DNA of 64,000 nucleotides from Paractinoplanes abujensis (GTDB lineage: Bacteria; Actinomycetota; Actinomycetes; Mycobacteriales; Micromonosporaceae): assembly GCF_014204895.1 (NCBI RefSeq), contig NZ_JACHMF010000001.1, forward strand, positions 6,448,001-6,512,000, read 5' to 3'. Positions 35,728 through 46,277 of this stretch are shown piece by piece (the stretch's first letter is position 1; each line of letters starts with the position of its first letter). The position numbers and the translations under genes are program-made. The notes under the pieces are model-generated. The model was not told where the DNA came from. It made no database searches and saw only the letters and a list, made by a program, of their open reading frames with translations.

Positions 35728-36131
35728 GCCGCCCACGATGCGTATCTCTGCGCGTTGCGGCGGGTGCTCGCGCCGCTCCGCGCAACCTCAGTGAGCTGCA
35801 CGAATGCCTTTGGTCTGACTAATGCCGAAAGCCAGATTTGCCGGGCTGAAGCCCTGGCGATCATGCGGCGACGGGCGTAGAAAGAACGAGCGAGGTTCGT
35901 AGCGGAGGGGCCGGTTCCGGCCAGCAGGCAGCGGATTTCGTGCACGGCCACCGGGAACCCACGCGCGATCAGCCACGGCAGGCACGTTGCGACGGGACCG
36001 CGGCCCCCTGGGCTCCATTTGAGGAGCCGCGAGGCTGTGGACCGGCGACAACGACCCAGGTGCACGCTTGATAACCCGGTCCGGACGCGCAGCAGCCGGC
36101 GCCCCACAGCGGGACGCCGGCTCTGAACTTC
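35728..36131. other. 404-bp intergenic stretch without a recognisable gene
   Basis: It lies between the HAD gene and the convergent PH-domain gene. A minus-strand open frame crosses it but has a Ser/Arg-rich composition typical of chance frames and no ribosome site. Only a terminator hairpin (36094-36122) is evident. Confidence 0.5.
36094..36122 (-). terminator. Terminator hairpin of the PH-domain gene
   Basis: AGCCGGCGCCCC (36094-36105) and GGGACGCCGGCT (36111-36122) form a 12-bp stem with one mismatch and a 5-nt loop, 9 nt beyond the stop of the minus-strand gene. Confidence 0.7.
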
Positions 36132-36605
36132 TCAGGCGTTCAGCGCGGCCCGGTGCCGTTCGCGGAGCTCGCGATAGACCGCCCGGAAGACCTTGGGCCG
36201 CGAGTGGAAGTCGACTCCCTGGGCCCACAGCTCGGTGTCGACCGTCGAGCCGTCGCGCCGCTCGATCAGCACGGTCAGCCCGCTCGGGATCCGCCACGGA
36301 CCGATCCGGTGACTGACCTCGTGCAGCCGCACGTGGGCGATCTCGTCCCACGGAATCGTCCGCGAGCGCAGCAGTCCGTGGATGCGCAGACCCTCGGGGC
36401 TCACGTAGGCGCCCATCTGCAGGATCCGGTACGCGCCGATCACCCAGATGACGGCGAGGGCGCAGGTCACCAGCCGTACGCCGTGCCAGCCCAGTCCGAA
36501 CGTCTCGATCGAGCTCCAGGCCAGCAGGGCCAGGGCGAAGGCTTCCCAGCCGATGACCAGCCAGCGTCCGGCTCCGGGCGTGTAAGGCCGCTCCCACGTC
36601 TCCAC
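36132..36605 (-). CDS. Bacterial PH-domain membrane protein
   Basis: 157 residues: two membrane helices near the N-terminus (LVIGWEAFALALLAWSS and VRLVTCALAVIWVIGAY), then a PH-like beta domain (GAYVSPEGLRIHGLLRSRTI, PWDEIAHVRL) with a C-terminal helix (FRAVYRELRERHRAAL). Members of this family are common in actinobacteria, with unknown roles. GTG 36605 lies 8 nt after a TAGACT -10-like box on the minus strand, which suggests a leaderless or nearly leaderless message. Confidence 0.8.
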   Translation of the reverse strand: METWERPYTPGAGRWLVIGWEAFALALLAWSSIETFGLGWHGVRLVTCALAVIWVIGAYRILQMGAYVSPEGLRIHGLLRSRTIPWDEIAHVRLHEVSHRIGPWRIPSGLTVLIERRDGSTVDTELWAQGVDFHSRPKVFRAVYRELRERHRAALNA

Positions 36606-36674
36606 GACATTGAAGTCTAGAAGCGATCGGTCATCGCCTCGGCTGTAAGCACAAACGCACAGTTCAACAAACGG

Positions 36675-37406
36675 TCATACGGTCGCCAGCACATTGTCAC
36701 CGATCGTGGTGATCTCGCCGGCGGCCACGGACACCGCTTCGGCGTAGTGCCGCAGCCAGGACCGCACTCCGTCGGGGGTGCCGGTGGCGTACGCACCGGC
36801 GGAACCGACGTACTCCGGCTCGCGCTTCTGGTGCCCCACCTCGACGGCCACCAAACCCCGCGGGTCGAATCCGCGGCTGATCAGGGTCAGGCGGGCGGCC
36901 GCCCGGGCCACGACCCCGGCCGGGCCGGCGAACGGGCGCAGCGTGATCAGTTCGGCGTGCACCACCGCGGCGAGCAGCAGCGGGGGCGTACGGTCATTGC
37001 CCGCGACCAGGCCGGCGAGCATGTCGACACGCTCGGCCTCGCCGGTGAGCCGGCCCAGGTCGGCCGCGGGCACGGCGCCCCGCGCGGCCAGCACGTGCAG
37101 CTTGGCCAGCACTTGGCGGGGCGCGCGGGGCCACAGGTCGACCAGCCCGCCGACGCCCTCGGCCACCCGCAGGGCGCCTTGCAGCACGGGATCGGTGACG
37201 GTCCCCCCGCGTACGTCGTCGAGGTCGTGCACGCTGCCTTCGAGCGCGGCACTGGCGACGGCCGCGCGCAGGCTGGCCTCGGCCGCCACCTGACCGCCGT
37301 GCCGGCGCAGGGCCCGGTGCCGCATCGCCGCGTCGACGCGCTCACGAGCCTCGGCCAGGGCGGGAGCAACATCGGCAAGGTCAAGAAGCGGGGCTAGTGG
37401 ATCCAC
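36675..37406 (-). CDS. Fic-fold protein with degenerate active site
   Basis: 243 residues. The N-terminal helix carries ASAALEGS (about 50), matching the autoinhibitory S-x-x-x-E-G-N motif of class II Fic proteins. The expected core HPFxDGNGRxxR appears as LRPFAGPAGVVARAAAR (about 157-172): Pro, Phe, one Gly and the last Arg remain, but the catalytic His, the metal-binding Asp and the GN-G-R positions are replaced. AMP-transfer activity is therefore not expected. GTG 37406 lies 6 nt after TACCGT, again a leaderless arrangement. Homologues in Streptomyces near acs are annotated loosely as oxidoreductases (from memory). A binding or regulatory role is possible. Confidence 0.7.
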   Translation of the reverse strand: MDPLAPLLDLADVAPALAEARERVDAAMRHRALRRHGGQVAAEASLRAAVASAALEGSVHDLDDVRGGTVTDPVLQGALRVAEGVGGLVDLWPRAPRQVLAKLHVLAARGAVPAADLGRLTGEAERVDMLAGLVAGNDRTPPLLLAAVVHAELITLRPFAGPAGVVARAAARLTLISRGFDPRGLVAVEVGHQKREPEYVGSAGAYATGTPDGVRSWLRHYAEAVSVAAGEITTIGDNVLATV

Positions 37407-37534
37407 GAGAACACGGTAGCCGGTAAACCCGGCGAAACATGGGCTGCACAAACGGGCTCAGAACTGGCAAGATTCGCGCAGTATCAAGCACACAAGTGTC
37501 ATCCGGCGCGGTCATGACGCCATCCGGCGTTCTG

Positions 37535-37543
37535 TTGTCCACA
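37535..37543. promoter_or_regulatory. Perfect DnaA box upstream of acs
   Basis: TTGTCCACA, an exact match to the actinobacterial DnaA-box consensus, 78 nt before the acs start codon. A single site; function unproven. Confidence 0.45.
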
Positions 37544-37620
37544 GACCTCGCCGGTGCCTATTCGGCGCAACTAGTGTGCAACAAAGAAGCCCCGGTCAGC
37601 AGTGAAGAGGAGCCGCCCTC

Positions 37621-39606
<1,986 letters not shown>

Positions 39607-39706
39607 CGGCCGGCCTGACTCCGCACCCCCGTACGGGACGTGAAACCGCTACGCTTTGCGCCGCGGTCCCGGACGACCGCGTGTTCGGTTCACGGGGGTG
39701 CGAGTC

Positions 39707-40204
39707 ATGGTCAGGTCCACCGCGGGTGTCGCAGGCGCCCTGGCGCTGGCGTTGCTGCTGGTCGGCGGCTGTTCACGCGACGGCGACGACCAGGCCCAGG
39801 CCGTCGGTTCCGGCGTCGTGCCGGGCTCCTCGGCCTCCGTCGCCCCGGGCGCGGCGCAGCCCGCCGACGGCACCACCGGCGGCAATCCCACCCCGGCCGG
39901 GCAGCCCGCCGACAGCGAAGCCTCACCCCTGCCGCCGCCGAGCCGACCCGCCGGTGTGGCCGCCCCCGACCTCTCCGCGCTGCGCGTCGGCTCGATCACC
40001 GCAACCGTCACCAAGGGCGGCTCCGGCCCCTGCTACGGGCTGACGAGCGAAGACGGCGTGGCCTGGTCGGTCTACTCGAAGAAGCCGGTGCCGATCGCCA
40101 AGGGCGACCGCGTGCAGGCCCGCATCACACCCGGCAAGACCCCGGTCGACTGCGGCTCCGGCAAGCCGGCGACGCTCGACCGCGTGATGATCGGCACCGA
40201 CTGA
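39707..40204 (+). CDS. Small secreted lipoprotein
   Basis: 165 residues. Signal peptide with lipobox LLLVGGCSRDG (Cys about 24), a Pro/Ala/Gly/Ser-rich linker and a small beta domain (VGSITATVTKGGSGPCYGLT to the end) with two Cys that may pair. The domain resembles none that I can name. GTG/ATG options exist; ATG 39707 follows GGGGG. It lies in the same direction as acs with a 100-nt gap, so it is probably separately transcribed. Confidence 0.75.
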   Translation: MVRSTAGVAGALALALLLVGGCSRDGDDQAQAVGSGVVPGSSASVAPGAAQPADGTTGGNPTPAGQPADSEASPLPPPSRPAGVAAPDLSALRVGSITATVTKGGSGPCYGLTSEDGVAWSVYSKKPVPIAKGDRVQARITPGKTPVDCGSGKPATLDRVMIGTD

Positions 40205-40297
40205 GTTACGTCCCGATCACCACCGACGCACGTCAGTCGCGGGGTGGTTGCCGCCGCGGCGCGGCTTCGCTCGACGCGAACGCCTAGGCTGGAGGCC

Positions 40298-41221
40298 ATG
40301 GGCGGTCGGGTGGACGAGTCGTGCGTGCTGGATGACGGGCCGTGGACCCATCGCTTCGTCGGCGCCAACGGCAGCCGTTTCCACGTCGTGGAGGCCGGCA
40401 CCGGCCCGCTGGTCCTGTTCCTGCACGGCTTCCCCGAATTCTGGTGGGCCTGGCACGACGTGCTCCCCCGCATCGCCGACTCGGGCTTCCGAGCCGTCGC
40501 GATCGACCTGCGCGGTTACGGCGCGAGCGACAAACCCCCGCGCGGCTACGACGGCTACACGATGGCCGCCGACGTCACCGGGCTGATCCGCGCCCTGGGC
40601 GAGCGAAACGCGACGATCGTCGGGGCCGGCGCCGGCGGCATGATCGGCTGGGCCGCCGCCGCCTTCCACCCGAAACTCGTCAACCGGCTCGTCGTGCTGG
40701 GCGCGGCCCACCCGCTGCGGCTGCGCGCGGCCCTGTTCGCCGACCCGCGCGGCCAGTTCGCCGCCTCCTCCTCCGCCCTGCGCTTCCAGGTGCCGCGCTA
40801 CGAACACGTGCTCACCCGGGACGACGCCGCGCTGGTGGGTGAGCTGATGACCGGCTGGACGGGTCCGCAGTGGAGGGAGACACCCGAGTTCGCCGACTAC
40901 GTGGCCCGCTGCCGGGAGGCCATGCAGATCCCGCAAGCCGCGTTCTGCGCGCTCGAGGCGTACCGCTGGGTGTTTCGCAGTGCCCTGCGCCTGCAGGGCT
41001 ACCGGTTCGTCAAGCTGATGCAGAAACCCCTGATCACGCCCACCCTGCAGCTGCACGGCGGGCTCGACACGGCCACCCTGCCCCGCACGGCGCAAGGCTC
41101 CGGCCGTTACGTGCTCGCGCCGTACGAGTGGCGGCTGATCGGAGAAGCCGGGCACTTCCTGCACCAGGAGGCGACCGACGTGGTCACCGGCGAAGTGCTG
41201 CGCTGGCTCAAATCGAACTAG
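40298..41221 (+). CDS. Alpha/beta hydrolase (epoxide-hydrolase-like) lacking the nucleophile
   Basis: 307 residues. Epoxide-hydrolase hallmarks: LFLHGFPEFWWAWHDVLP with oxyanion HGFPE (about 43), DLRGYGASDKPP, a cap domain, an acidic residue in HGGLDTATLP (about 254) and the base His in GEAGHFLHQ (about 285). The nucleophile elbow, normally VGHDWGG, reads VGAGAGG (about 107-113): no Asp, Ser or Cys at the nucleophile position. It is therefore predicted to be inactive as an ordinary hydrolase. ATG 40298 lies 7 nt after TAGGCT (leaderless pattern) and also 2 nt after GGAGG. It converges on the next gene with a 4-nt overlap. Confidence 0.82.
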   Translation: MGGRVDESCVLDDGPWTHRFVGANGSRFHVVEAGTGPLVLFLHGFPEFWWAWHDVLPRIADSGFRAVAIDLRGYGASDKPPRGYDGYTMAADVTGLIRALGERNATIVGAGAGGMIGWAAAAFHPKLVNRLVVLGAAHPLRLRAALFADPRGQFAASSSALRFQVPRYEHVLTRDDAALVGELMTGWTGPQWRETPEFADYVARCREAMQIPQAAFCALEAYRWVFRSALRLQGYRFVKLMQKPLITPTLQLHGGLDTATLPRTAQGSGRYVLAPYEWRLIGEAGHFLHQEATDVVTGEVLRWLKSN

Positions 41222-41580
41222 ATGCGCTGCTCACCCAAGTCGGAGACCTCGCTCAGCGGCGCCCAGCCCTGATAGACGCCGAAGTCGAACTCCTCCAGCC
41301 CGAGCTGGCGGGCGATCGGCGCGCGGCCACCCGTGTATTCGACACGCAGCCACGCGTTGGCCTCGGCCAGCACGACGAACGGGGCACCCCGCCACGTGCA
41401 CGTGGTGCGCACATAAATCAGCTCGTCGTACTCCTCGGGGGTCAGCACCCGCACGTAACGACCCGGGCGCACCTCGTCGAAGCCGTCAGCCGGATCGGTG
41501 CGATAGATCCGCACATTGTCACCGTCGGGCGCGGCGTCGTACTCGCGGCCCTGCCAAGCCACCACGTAGCCGTCACGCAT
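41218..41580 (-). CDS. Small protein of unknown function, coupled to the SseB-like gene
   Basis: About 120 residues, soluble, mixed alpha/beta and rich in aromatic residues (GYVVAWQGREYDAAPDGDNV, then CTWRGAPFVVLAEANAWLRV). Its ATG overlaps the stop of the large SseB-domain gene (ATGA), so it is translated from the same message. Its composition resembles the C-terminal region of that protein, and the two may interact. I do not recognise a family. Confidence 0.7.
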   Translation of the reverse strand: MRDGYVVAWQGREYDAAPDGDNVRIYRTDPADGFDEVRPGRYVRVLTPEEYDELIYVRTTCTWRGAPFVVLAEANAWLRVEYTGGRAPIARQLGLEEFDFGVYQGWAPLSEVSDLGEQRI

Positions 41581-44500
41581 CACTGCTCACCCACCCGGCG
41601 CCACACGGGACCGTCGTTGTCGAAGATGGCGATCATGCGCTCGTTGCCGTCCGCGTCGATCCGCCACAGCTGCGCGCCGTGCGGCAGCCGGACACTGTCC
41701 ACCTTGAACTCGGCGATGACGTCGCGGCCCTCGCCGGGAGCGAAACCGTTGCCCCGGAACGGTGCGCGCTCGATGACCCAGCCGTCCATCGCGCGCAGCG
41801 CCTGCTCGTTCTGACCGCCGTACGGGATGCGGTAAAGGCTCGGACGATACGCCGGCCACCGCAGCACGTGGGCCTCCTTGGCGTCCGGCTGGTGCGTCGA
41901 CGTGTCGTAGCTCAAACCCAGCGCGCCGAGCAGCTCCGCCGGCGTCCGCAGATGCTCGACCTCGGTCGCGCGGTGCACGAAGCCGGCCACCCGGTCGTAG
42001 CCACGCTCCAGGTAATAGTCGACCTGGTCGGGCGGCAGCGTCTTCTGCATGACCGTGGCGTGCTGCTTGTCGTCGCTGGCGGGCTCGGGCGCGGGCACCG
42101 GCGCGACGTCCTCGACCGGGCCGTCGGGGTCATGGCCCAGACCCGACTCCGCGGCCCAGCTGGCCAGCGCGATCACCTGCGGACCGGGATACTTCGCGCC
42201 GATCGGGCCGTCCGGGTTGACTGCGAACGACCAGGCCGGGTCGGGCCAGTTACGGATCAGCTCGAAGAAGCGCACCCCGACCGTACGGGTGGGCTCGGAG
42301 AAATGCTCGGCGAGCCGGTCGCGGCTGGTAAAGACGACCAGGAAAGTCTCGCCCGCGATCTGCTCGGTGCGGAAGGCGAAGCCCGACTCACCGGGCGAAC
42401 TGCCCGGCCGCGAGTGATCCGCCACCGGCACGAGCACCGTGGCCAGCAACAGCGTGGACAGGAAAGAGTCGGTGTTGTGGGCGCTCGCGGCGTCGAAAAG
42501 ATCCTGCTCGACGTCGTTGGCCGGGACAAAGGCCTCGCGCGGCGGGCCCTGCGGGACGGGCGACGCCGGACGGGTCTCCAACGGCGGCTGGGCGCCGAGC
42601 CGGGCCGGGCGGTCGCTGCCGGGTGAACCGGGGATGACCGGCGGCGGGGTGGCGGCCGGGGCGTCGGACTTGGTCTGGAACGCCGGGAAAGACGTGAGGC
42701 CGACCGGGGAATCCGACGGCGAAGTCGCCTGACGGCGGGGCAGCGGCGTGCCGAAACCGGGGCTGGGCTCGCTCGGCAACCCGGGAGCCATGGCCGGGCG
42801 GCCGGTGAGGTTCGCCGGGGCTGAATACGCCGCTGGGCTCGCCGGAGCCGAGTACGCGGCGGGGTTCGCCGGAGCCGAGGACGCGGCGGGGTTCGCCGGA
42901 GCCGAGGACGCGGCGGGGTTCGCCGGGGCCGAGTACGCGGTTGGGCTCGCCGGGGCCGAGTACGCGGTTGGGCTCGCCGGGGCCGGGGGTGCGGAGATGG
43001 GCGGAAGCGCCCCGCCTGCCTGCGGGGACGCCGGACCCTGCGGGAAACCGGTGGCGCCGCCGCCGGACGGCTGACGGCGCGGGAGATCGGCCAGGGCGCT
43101 GGACCCCTGACGCGAGGGCGCAGCCGACGCCGACCAATTCGGGTTGAACGGCGTCTCTTCGGGATCGTGCGGGCTGAAGTTGTCGGGTGCGGGCGGGGTC
43201 TGCGCCATGGGGGTGCGGACCGGCAGCGCGCCGTCCGGGTCCTGCAGCGGGCCGCGCGGGTCCTCGCCCACGGCGGGGCGGCCACCGGCGGGCGGGACGG
43301 ACGGGGTCTGATAGGCCGACGGCACTACCGGGGGCTGAGCCGACGCGGGCTGACCGAAGGCCGCCGGGGGCTGAGCCGACGCAGGCTGGCCAAAAGCCGC
43401 CGGAGGCTGAGCCGACGCAGGCTGATTAAAGGCCGTTGAGGGCTGACCGTACGCGGGCGGGGCGCTCGCGGGCAGGCCAGAGGTGGGGGCGGCGCTGGGG
43501 GTGCGGGCGGGCAGGCCGCTCGGCAGCACTGTGCTGGGCGTGCGGACCGGGAGGCCACCGGGGCCGACCTGCTCACCGGGCGACGCCGGTGCGGCGGGCG
43601 ATGCGGGGGCCGCCGAGGTCTGACCTGCGCCACCAGGCTGACCGTAGGCGCCGGGCTGACCGGGGCCGCCGGGCTGACCGGGGCCGCCAGGCTGACTGAA
43701 ACCGCCGGGCTGACCGGGGCTATCCGGGGCGCCGACCGGCTGGCCGAAGCCGCCGGGGCTCGGTGCGGGCCGGTTGAAGGCGTCGGCTGCCGAGGACGGC
43801 TGGCCCGGGCGCACCGAGGAGTGACCGGAGGCAGCCGGACTGGTCGGTCGTCCATAGGCGGGCGGCGCGCTCACCGGGCGGCCGTACGTGGGTTGGCCAC
43901 TCGCGGGCGGGGCGCTCGCGGGAGCGGTGGCCGCGGGCTGACCGTACGCGGCGGCGGGGCCGCGCGTGGGCAGACCACCGGCGGGCGCCTGCCCGGCGGC
44001 CTGGCCGAACGGGGCCGACGGTGACCGCGTGGGCAACCCACCACTCGGCTCGGCGGCCGGACCGCCGCTTTGACCGTCGGTGGGCGTGCGGGTAGGCAGG
44101 CCGGGCGCCTGCCCGTAGGCGGGCGTGCGGGTAGGCAAGCCGGGCGTCTGATCCGCGGCCTGACCGTAGGCGGGTGTGCGGGCGGGCAGGCCGGGCGCCT
44201 GCTCGGCGGCTTGACCGTAGCGGGCCGGGGAATCGTCGCCACTGCCCTGGCCATAGGCCGCGGGGGTGCGGGCCGGGAGGCCGGGCGACTGATCGCCGCC
44301 CGGACCGTAGGCGGGGGTGCGGGCAGGCAGGCCGCCGGCCGGTGCCTGCTCGGGGGCCGGTGTGCGGGTGGGCAGACCGGCGGGCTGACCTGCGGGCGTA
44401 CGGCTGGGAAGTTCGCTGGCCGGGGGCTCGCCCGGGGTGTGGGCGTAGGCGCCGCCGTAGGAAGCCGCGGCGGCCTGCCCGTATGCGGCCGGGGCCTGAC

Positions 44501-45098
44501 CGTAGGAAGAAGCGGCGGCCGCGCCGGGGTATTGCGGGTAGGCCCCCGTGGCCGCGGTCATCGGGGCACCCTCGTGGGTGGGGCCGCCGGGCCGGGCCGC
44601 CTCCTGGTCTTTCTGGGCGGCGGCCGCGTTGGCCGCCATCGCCGCCGCCTGCAGGTCCTGCATCTTGCCGGACGGGGGAGTCGAGTCGGCGCGGCCGGGA
44701 CCGCGGGTGGGCAGCCGCAGGTCGCCGCGGGAGAGCTGGGCCACGAACCAGGCGGGTAGGTAGCCCTCGATCGGCAGACCGGGGTTGACCGCCAGCCACC
44801 ACTCCAGATTGGGCCAGGTGTTGGCCAGCTCGGCGTAGGGGACGCGGCGGGCCGAGCCCGTGTAGTCAGCCAGGCAGGACTGGAGGGCGGCCGTCGACGT
44901 GAAGGCCAGCACGTGGGTGCGGCCACCGGTGCTCCAGGTGCCCCAGCCGAGCGGGGCGAGACCCGCGAGCGCGTCGGCGGACACCGGTAAGAGCAGGTCG
45001 ACGCCGGCGAGAATACGGAAGTACGACTCCTGGTCGTCGGTGCGCAGAGCATCGCGCATAGCGACCTCGGCGTCCGTAGCCGGCTCCCACTCGGACAC
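41580..45098 (-). CDS. Large two-SseB-domain protein with long disordered linker
   Basis: About 1,172 residues. N-terminal SseB-like domain (about 10-130, ending NLEWWLAVNPGLPIEGYLPA). Then roughly 700 residues of Pro/Ala/Gly/Gln low complexity with repeated GLPTRTPAYGQA-like, GQPASAQPPAAF and SAPANPAAS units. A second SseB-like domain (about 870-1000, ending DPAWSFAVNPDGPIGAKYPG) and a C-terminal globular region (about 1010-1172) close the protein. The two SseB copies share the W-x-x-AVNP-x-x-PI motif. GTG 45098 is preferred because GGGGAGAGG lies at proper spacing; GTG 45104 adds two residues. It is downstream of two WXG100 genes on the same strand, so it is probably an ESX-associated factor. 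The precise role is unknown. Confidence 0.8.
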   Translation of the reverse strand: MSEWEPATDAEVAMRDALRTDDQESYFRILAGVDLLLPVSADALAGLAPLGWGTWSTGGRTHVLAFTSTAALQSCLADYTGSARRVPYAELANTWPNLEWWLAVNPGLPIEGYLPAWFVAQLSRGDLRLPTRGPGRADSTPPSGKMQDLQAAAMAANAAAAQKDQEAARPGGPTHEGAPMTAATGAYPQYPGAAAASSYGQAPAAYGQAAAASYGGAYAHTPGEPPASELPSRTPAGQPAGLPTRTPAPEQAPAGGLPARTPAYGPGGDQSPGLPARTPAAYGQGSGDDSPARYGQAAEQAPGLPARTPAYGQAADQTPGLPTRTPAYGQAPGLPTRTPTDGQSGGPAAEPSGGLPTRSPSAPFGQAAGQAPAGGLPTRGPAAAYGQPAATAPASAPPASGQPTYGRPVSAPPAYGRPTSPAASGHSSVRPGQPSSAADAFNRPAPSPGGFGQPVGAPDSPGQPGGFSQPGGPGQPGGPGQPGAYGQPGGAGQTSAAPASPAAPASPGEQVGPGGLPVRTPSTVLPSGLPARTPSAAPTSGLPASAPPAYGQPSTAFNQPASAQPPAAFGQPASAQPPAAFGQPASAQPPVVPSAYQTPSVPPAGGRPAVGEDPRGPLQDPDGALPVRTPMAQTPPAPDNFSPHDPEETPFNPNWSASAAPSRQGSSALADLPRRQPSGGGATGFPQGPASPQAGGALPPISAPPAPASPTAYSAPASPTAYSAPANPAASSAPANPAASSAPANPAAYSAPASPAAYSAPANLTGRPAMAPGLPSEPSPGFGTPLPRRQATSPSDSPVGLTSFPAFQTKSDAPAATPPPVIPGSPGSDRPARLGAQPPLETRPASPVPQGPPREAFVPANDVEQDLFDAASAHNTDSFLSTLLLATVLVPVADHSRPGSSPGESGFAFRTEQIAGETFLVVFTSRDRLAEHFSEPTRTVGVRFFELIRNWPDPAWSFAVNPDGPIGAKYPGPQVIALASWAAESGLGHDPDGPVEDVAPVPAPEPASDDKQHATVMQKTLPPDQVDYYLERGYDRVAGFVHRATEVEHLRTPAELLGALGLSYDTSTHQPDAKEAHVLRWPAYRPSLYRIPYGGQNEQALRAMDGWVIERAPFRGNGFAPGEGRDVIAEFKVDSVRLPHGAQLWRIDADGNERMIAIFDNDGPVWRRVGEQ
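42811..42972 (-). repeat. 27-bp tandem repeats inside the SseB-like gene
   Basis: Six full units of 27 bp (42811, 42838, 42865, 42892, 42919, 42946), encoding nine-residue A/P/N/S repeats such as SAPANPAAS, with a partial unit beyond. The third and fourth units are identical, which suggests recent slippage. Confidence 0.85.
43333..43440 (-). repeat. 36-bp tandem repeats inside the SseB-like gene
   Basis: Three units of 36 bp (43333, 43369, 43405) encode a 12-residue repeat related to FGQPASAQPPAA. The multiple-of-three period keeps the frame, so copy number can change without breaking the protein. Confidence 0.8.
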
Positions 45099-45379
45099 GT
45101 CCACCTCTCCCCACCGTGCGACGCGGCCATCTCAACGCGTACAACCTACAAGGTCAGGCCACGATCACAATGGGCGGCGGTACGCGGATGAGTAAAGCGG
45201 GTGGTCGAAGCCCTAAGTATGCGTCCGAATGCTCTCCGGAACACCGTTTCGGTCGCGTGAGGCGATCAATCAACAACTGATCGTAGCCGTATCGCCCAGA
45301 TGGTCCAGTACGCGTTCGAGCGACAACAACCTTCGCAAGAACGGACCAAACGGTCGTACGGGTTGACCGGAACAGGCGA
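45099..45379. other. Intergenic region upstream of the SseB-like gene
   Basis: About 280 bases (340 including the esx terminator) with no plausible gene. It should hold the promoter of the minus-strand SseB-like gene; no clear -35/-10 pair could be fixed. Confidence 0.45.
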
Positions 45380-45415
45380 AACGGCCGGGACAGTCGTCCG
45401 ACTGGTCCGGCCGTT
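45380..45415 (-). terminator. Terminator hairpin after the WXG100 pair
   Basis: AACGGCCGG (45380-45388) and CCGGCCGTT (45407-45415) form a perfect 9-bp stem; the interior GACAGTC/GACTGGTC can extend it with mismatches. It lies 24 nt beyond the stop of the second esx gene and separates it from the SseB-like gene. Confidence 0.7.
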
Positions 45416-45439
45416 CACGGGCTGCGGCAGGGGCCGCGC

Positions 45440-45736
45440 TCACTGGAAGCGCGAGGTCGCCTGCTTCTCGGTGTTGACGTAGTCGTCGGCCGACTGGTCG
45501 ACGGCGCCCTTGATGTTCTGCAGGATGCTGGTCAGGTCGTTGGCCGCGGTCCGCCACGCCTCCTGACGCGCGTAGTAGGCCTGCTGCGCCTCGCCGTCCC
45601 ACGAGTCGACCAGTCGCTTCGAGTCACGCTCGAGGTCGCCGAGCTGCTGCTGCAGCGCGCTGACAGCCTTCGCGATGTGGCCACCCGCTCCACGGAGGGC
45701 CTCGAAGTTGACGAGCAGAACTCCGTCGTTTGCCAT
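45440..45736 (-). CDS. WXG100 family protein (second of pair)
   Basis: 98 residues, all helical, with the W-x-G turn in VDSWDGEAQQAYYARQ (about residue 46) and the C-terminal secretion signal Y-x-x-x-E in DDYVNTEKQA. It is the classic size of an EsxA/EsxB protein, exported as a heterodimer by type VII secretion. ATG 45736 is 19 nt after the preceding esx gene, so the pair is co-transcribed. Confidence 0.92.
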   Translation of the reverse strand: MANDGVLLVNFEALRGAGGHIAKAVSALQQQLGDLERDSKRLVDSWDGEAQQAYYARQEAWRTAANDLTSILQNIKGAVDQSADDYVNTEKQATSRFQ

Positions 45737-45755
45737 GTCTTTTGTCTCCCCCGGG

Positions 45756-46076
45756 TCAGAGCGGCAGCGAGAAGTTGCCGCCGGAGCCGGACACGCGGCT
45801 GGCAGCGTCGGTGTCGGTCGAGCTGTAGCCGGTGCCGGACACGCGGATCGACTCCGCGGTGTCGGCCAGGGCCGCGTTGAGCTTCTTCAGGTCGGCCTCA
45901 TATTGCACCTTTACCTGCTCGAAAGCCGCCGCGCCCATGCCCTTCCACGCGCCGTTCAGCTGCGACAGCTCGGTCATCAGCCGGGACAGCATCTGCTGCA
46001 GTCCCTGGTTGACGTTGTCGAAGTTGGTGGCAGCAGCTGCCATCTCCTCCGGTGTTACCTGCGTTGATCCGGCCAC
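45756..46076 (-). CDS. WXG100 family protein (first of pair)
   Basis: 106 residues. Helix-turn-helix with NGAWKGMGAAAFEQVK (W-x-G about residue 43) and a C-terminal Y-x-x-x-D in GYSSTDTDA, the ESX export signal. A Gly/Ser-rich tail follows. GTG 46076 (MAGSTQVTPEEM) is chosen over the longer frame, which is Arg-rich and lacks a ribosome site. It is the likely dimer partner of the next gene and is divergent from eccE. Confidence 0.92.
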   Translation of the reverse strand: MAGSTQVTPEEMAAAATNFDNVNQGLQQMLSRLMTELSQLNGAWKGMGAAAFEQVKVQYEADLKKLNAALADTAESIRVSGTGYSSTDTDAASRVSGSGGNFSLPL

Positions 46077-46277
46077 CCGGAAGTCACCCCGCTTTCTCGT
46101 TCGGTTCGCCGACCGTGTCGCGATCCGTCGTGAACGGACGGTGATCATTCACCTGCGACATATCGACGCTGGCCACCAGGCTAACCCCTGACCACAAGCA
46201 ACGGGGGGCGGGCCGTGAGCGGCCGACTACTCTGTTTTGATGTCGCCGACCGTAGCGAAACTCGTCAAGCCGCGACA

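Noticed and set aside
35682..36107. Minus-strand 141-residue frame
   Set aside because: It overlaps the end of the HAD gene and a terminator hairpin; sequence looks like a chance frame, and no transposase or other family is recognisable.
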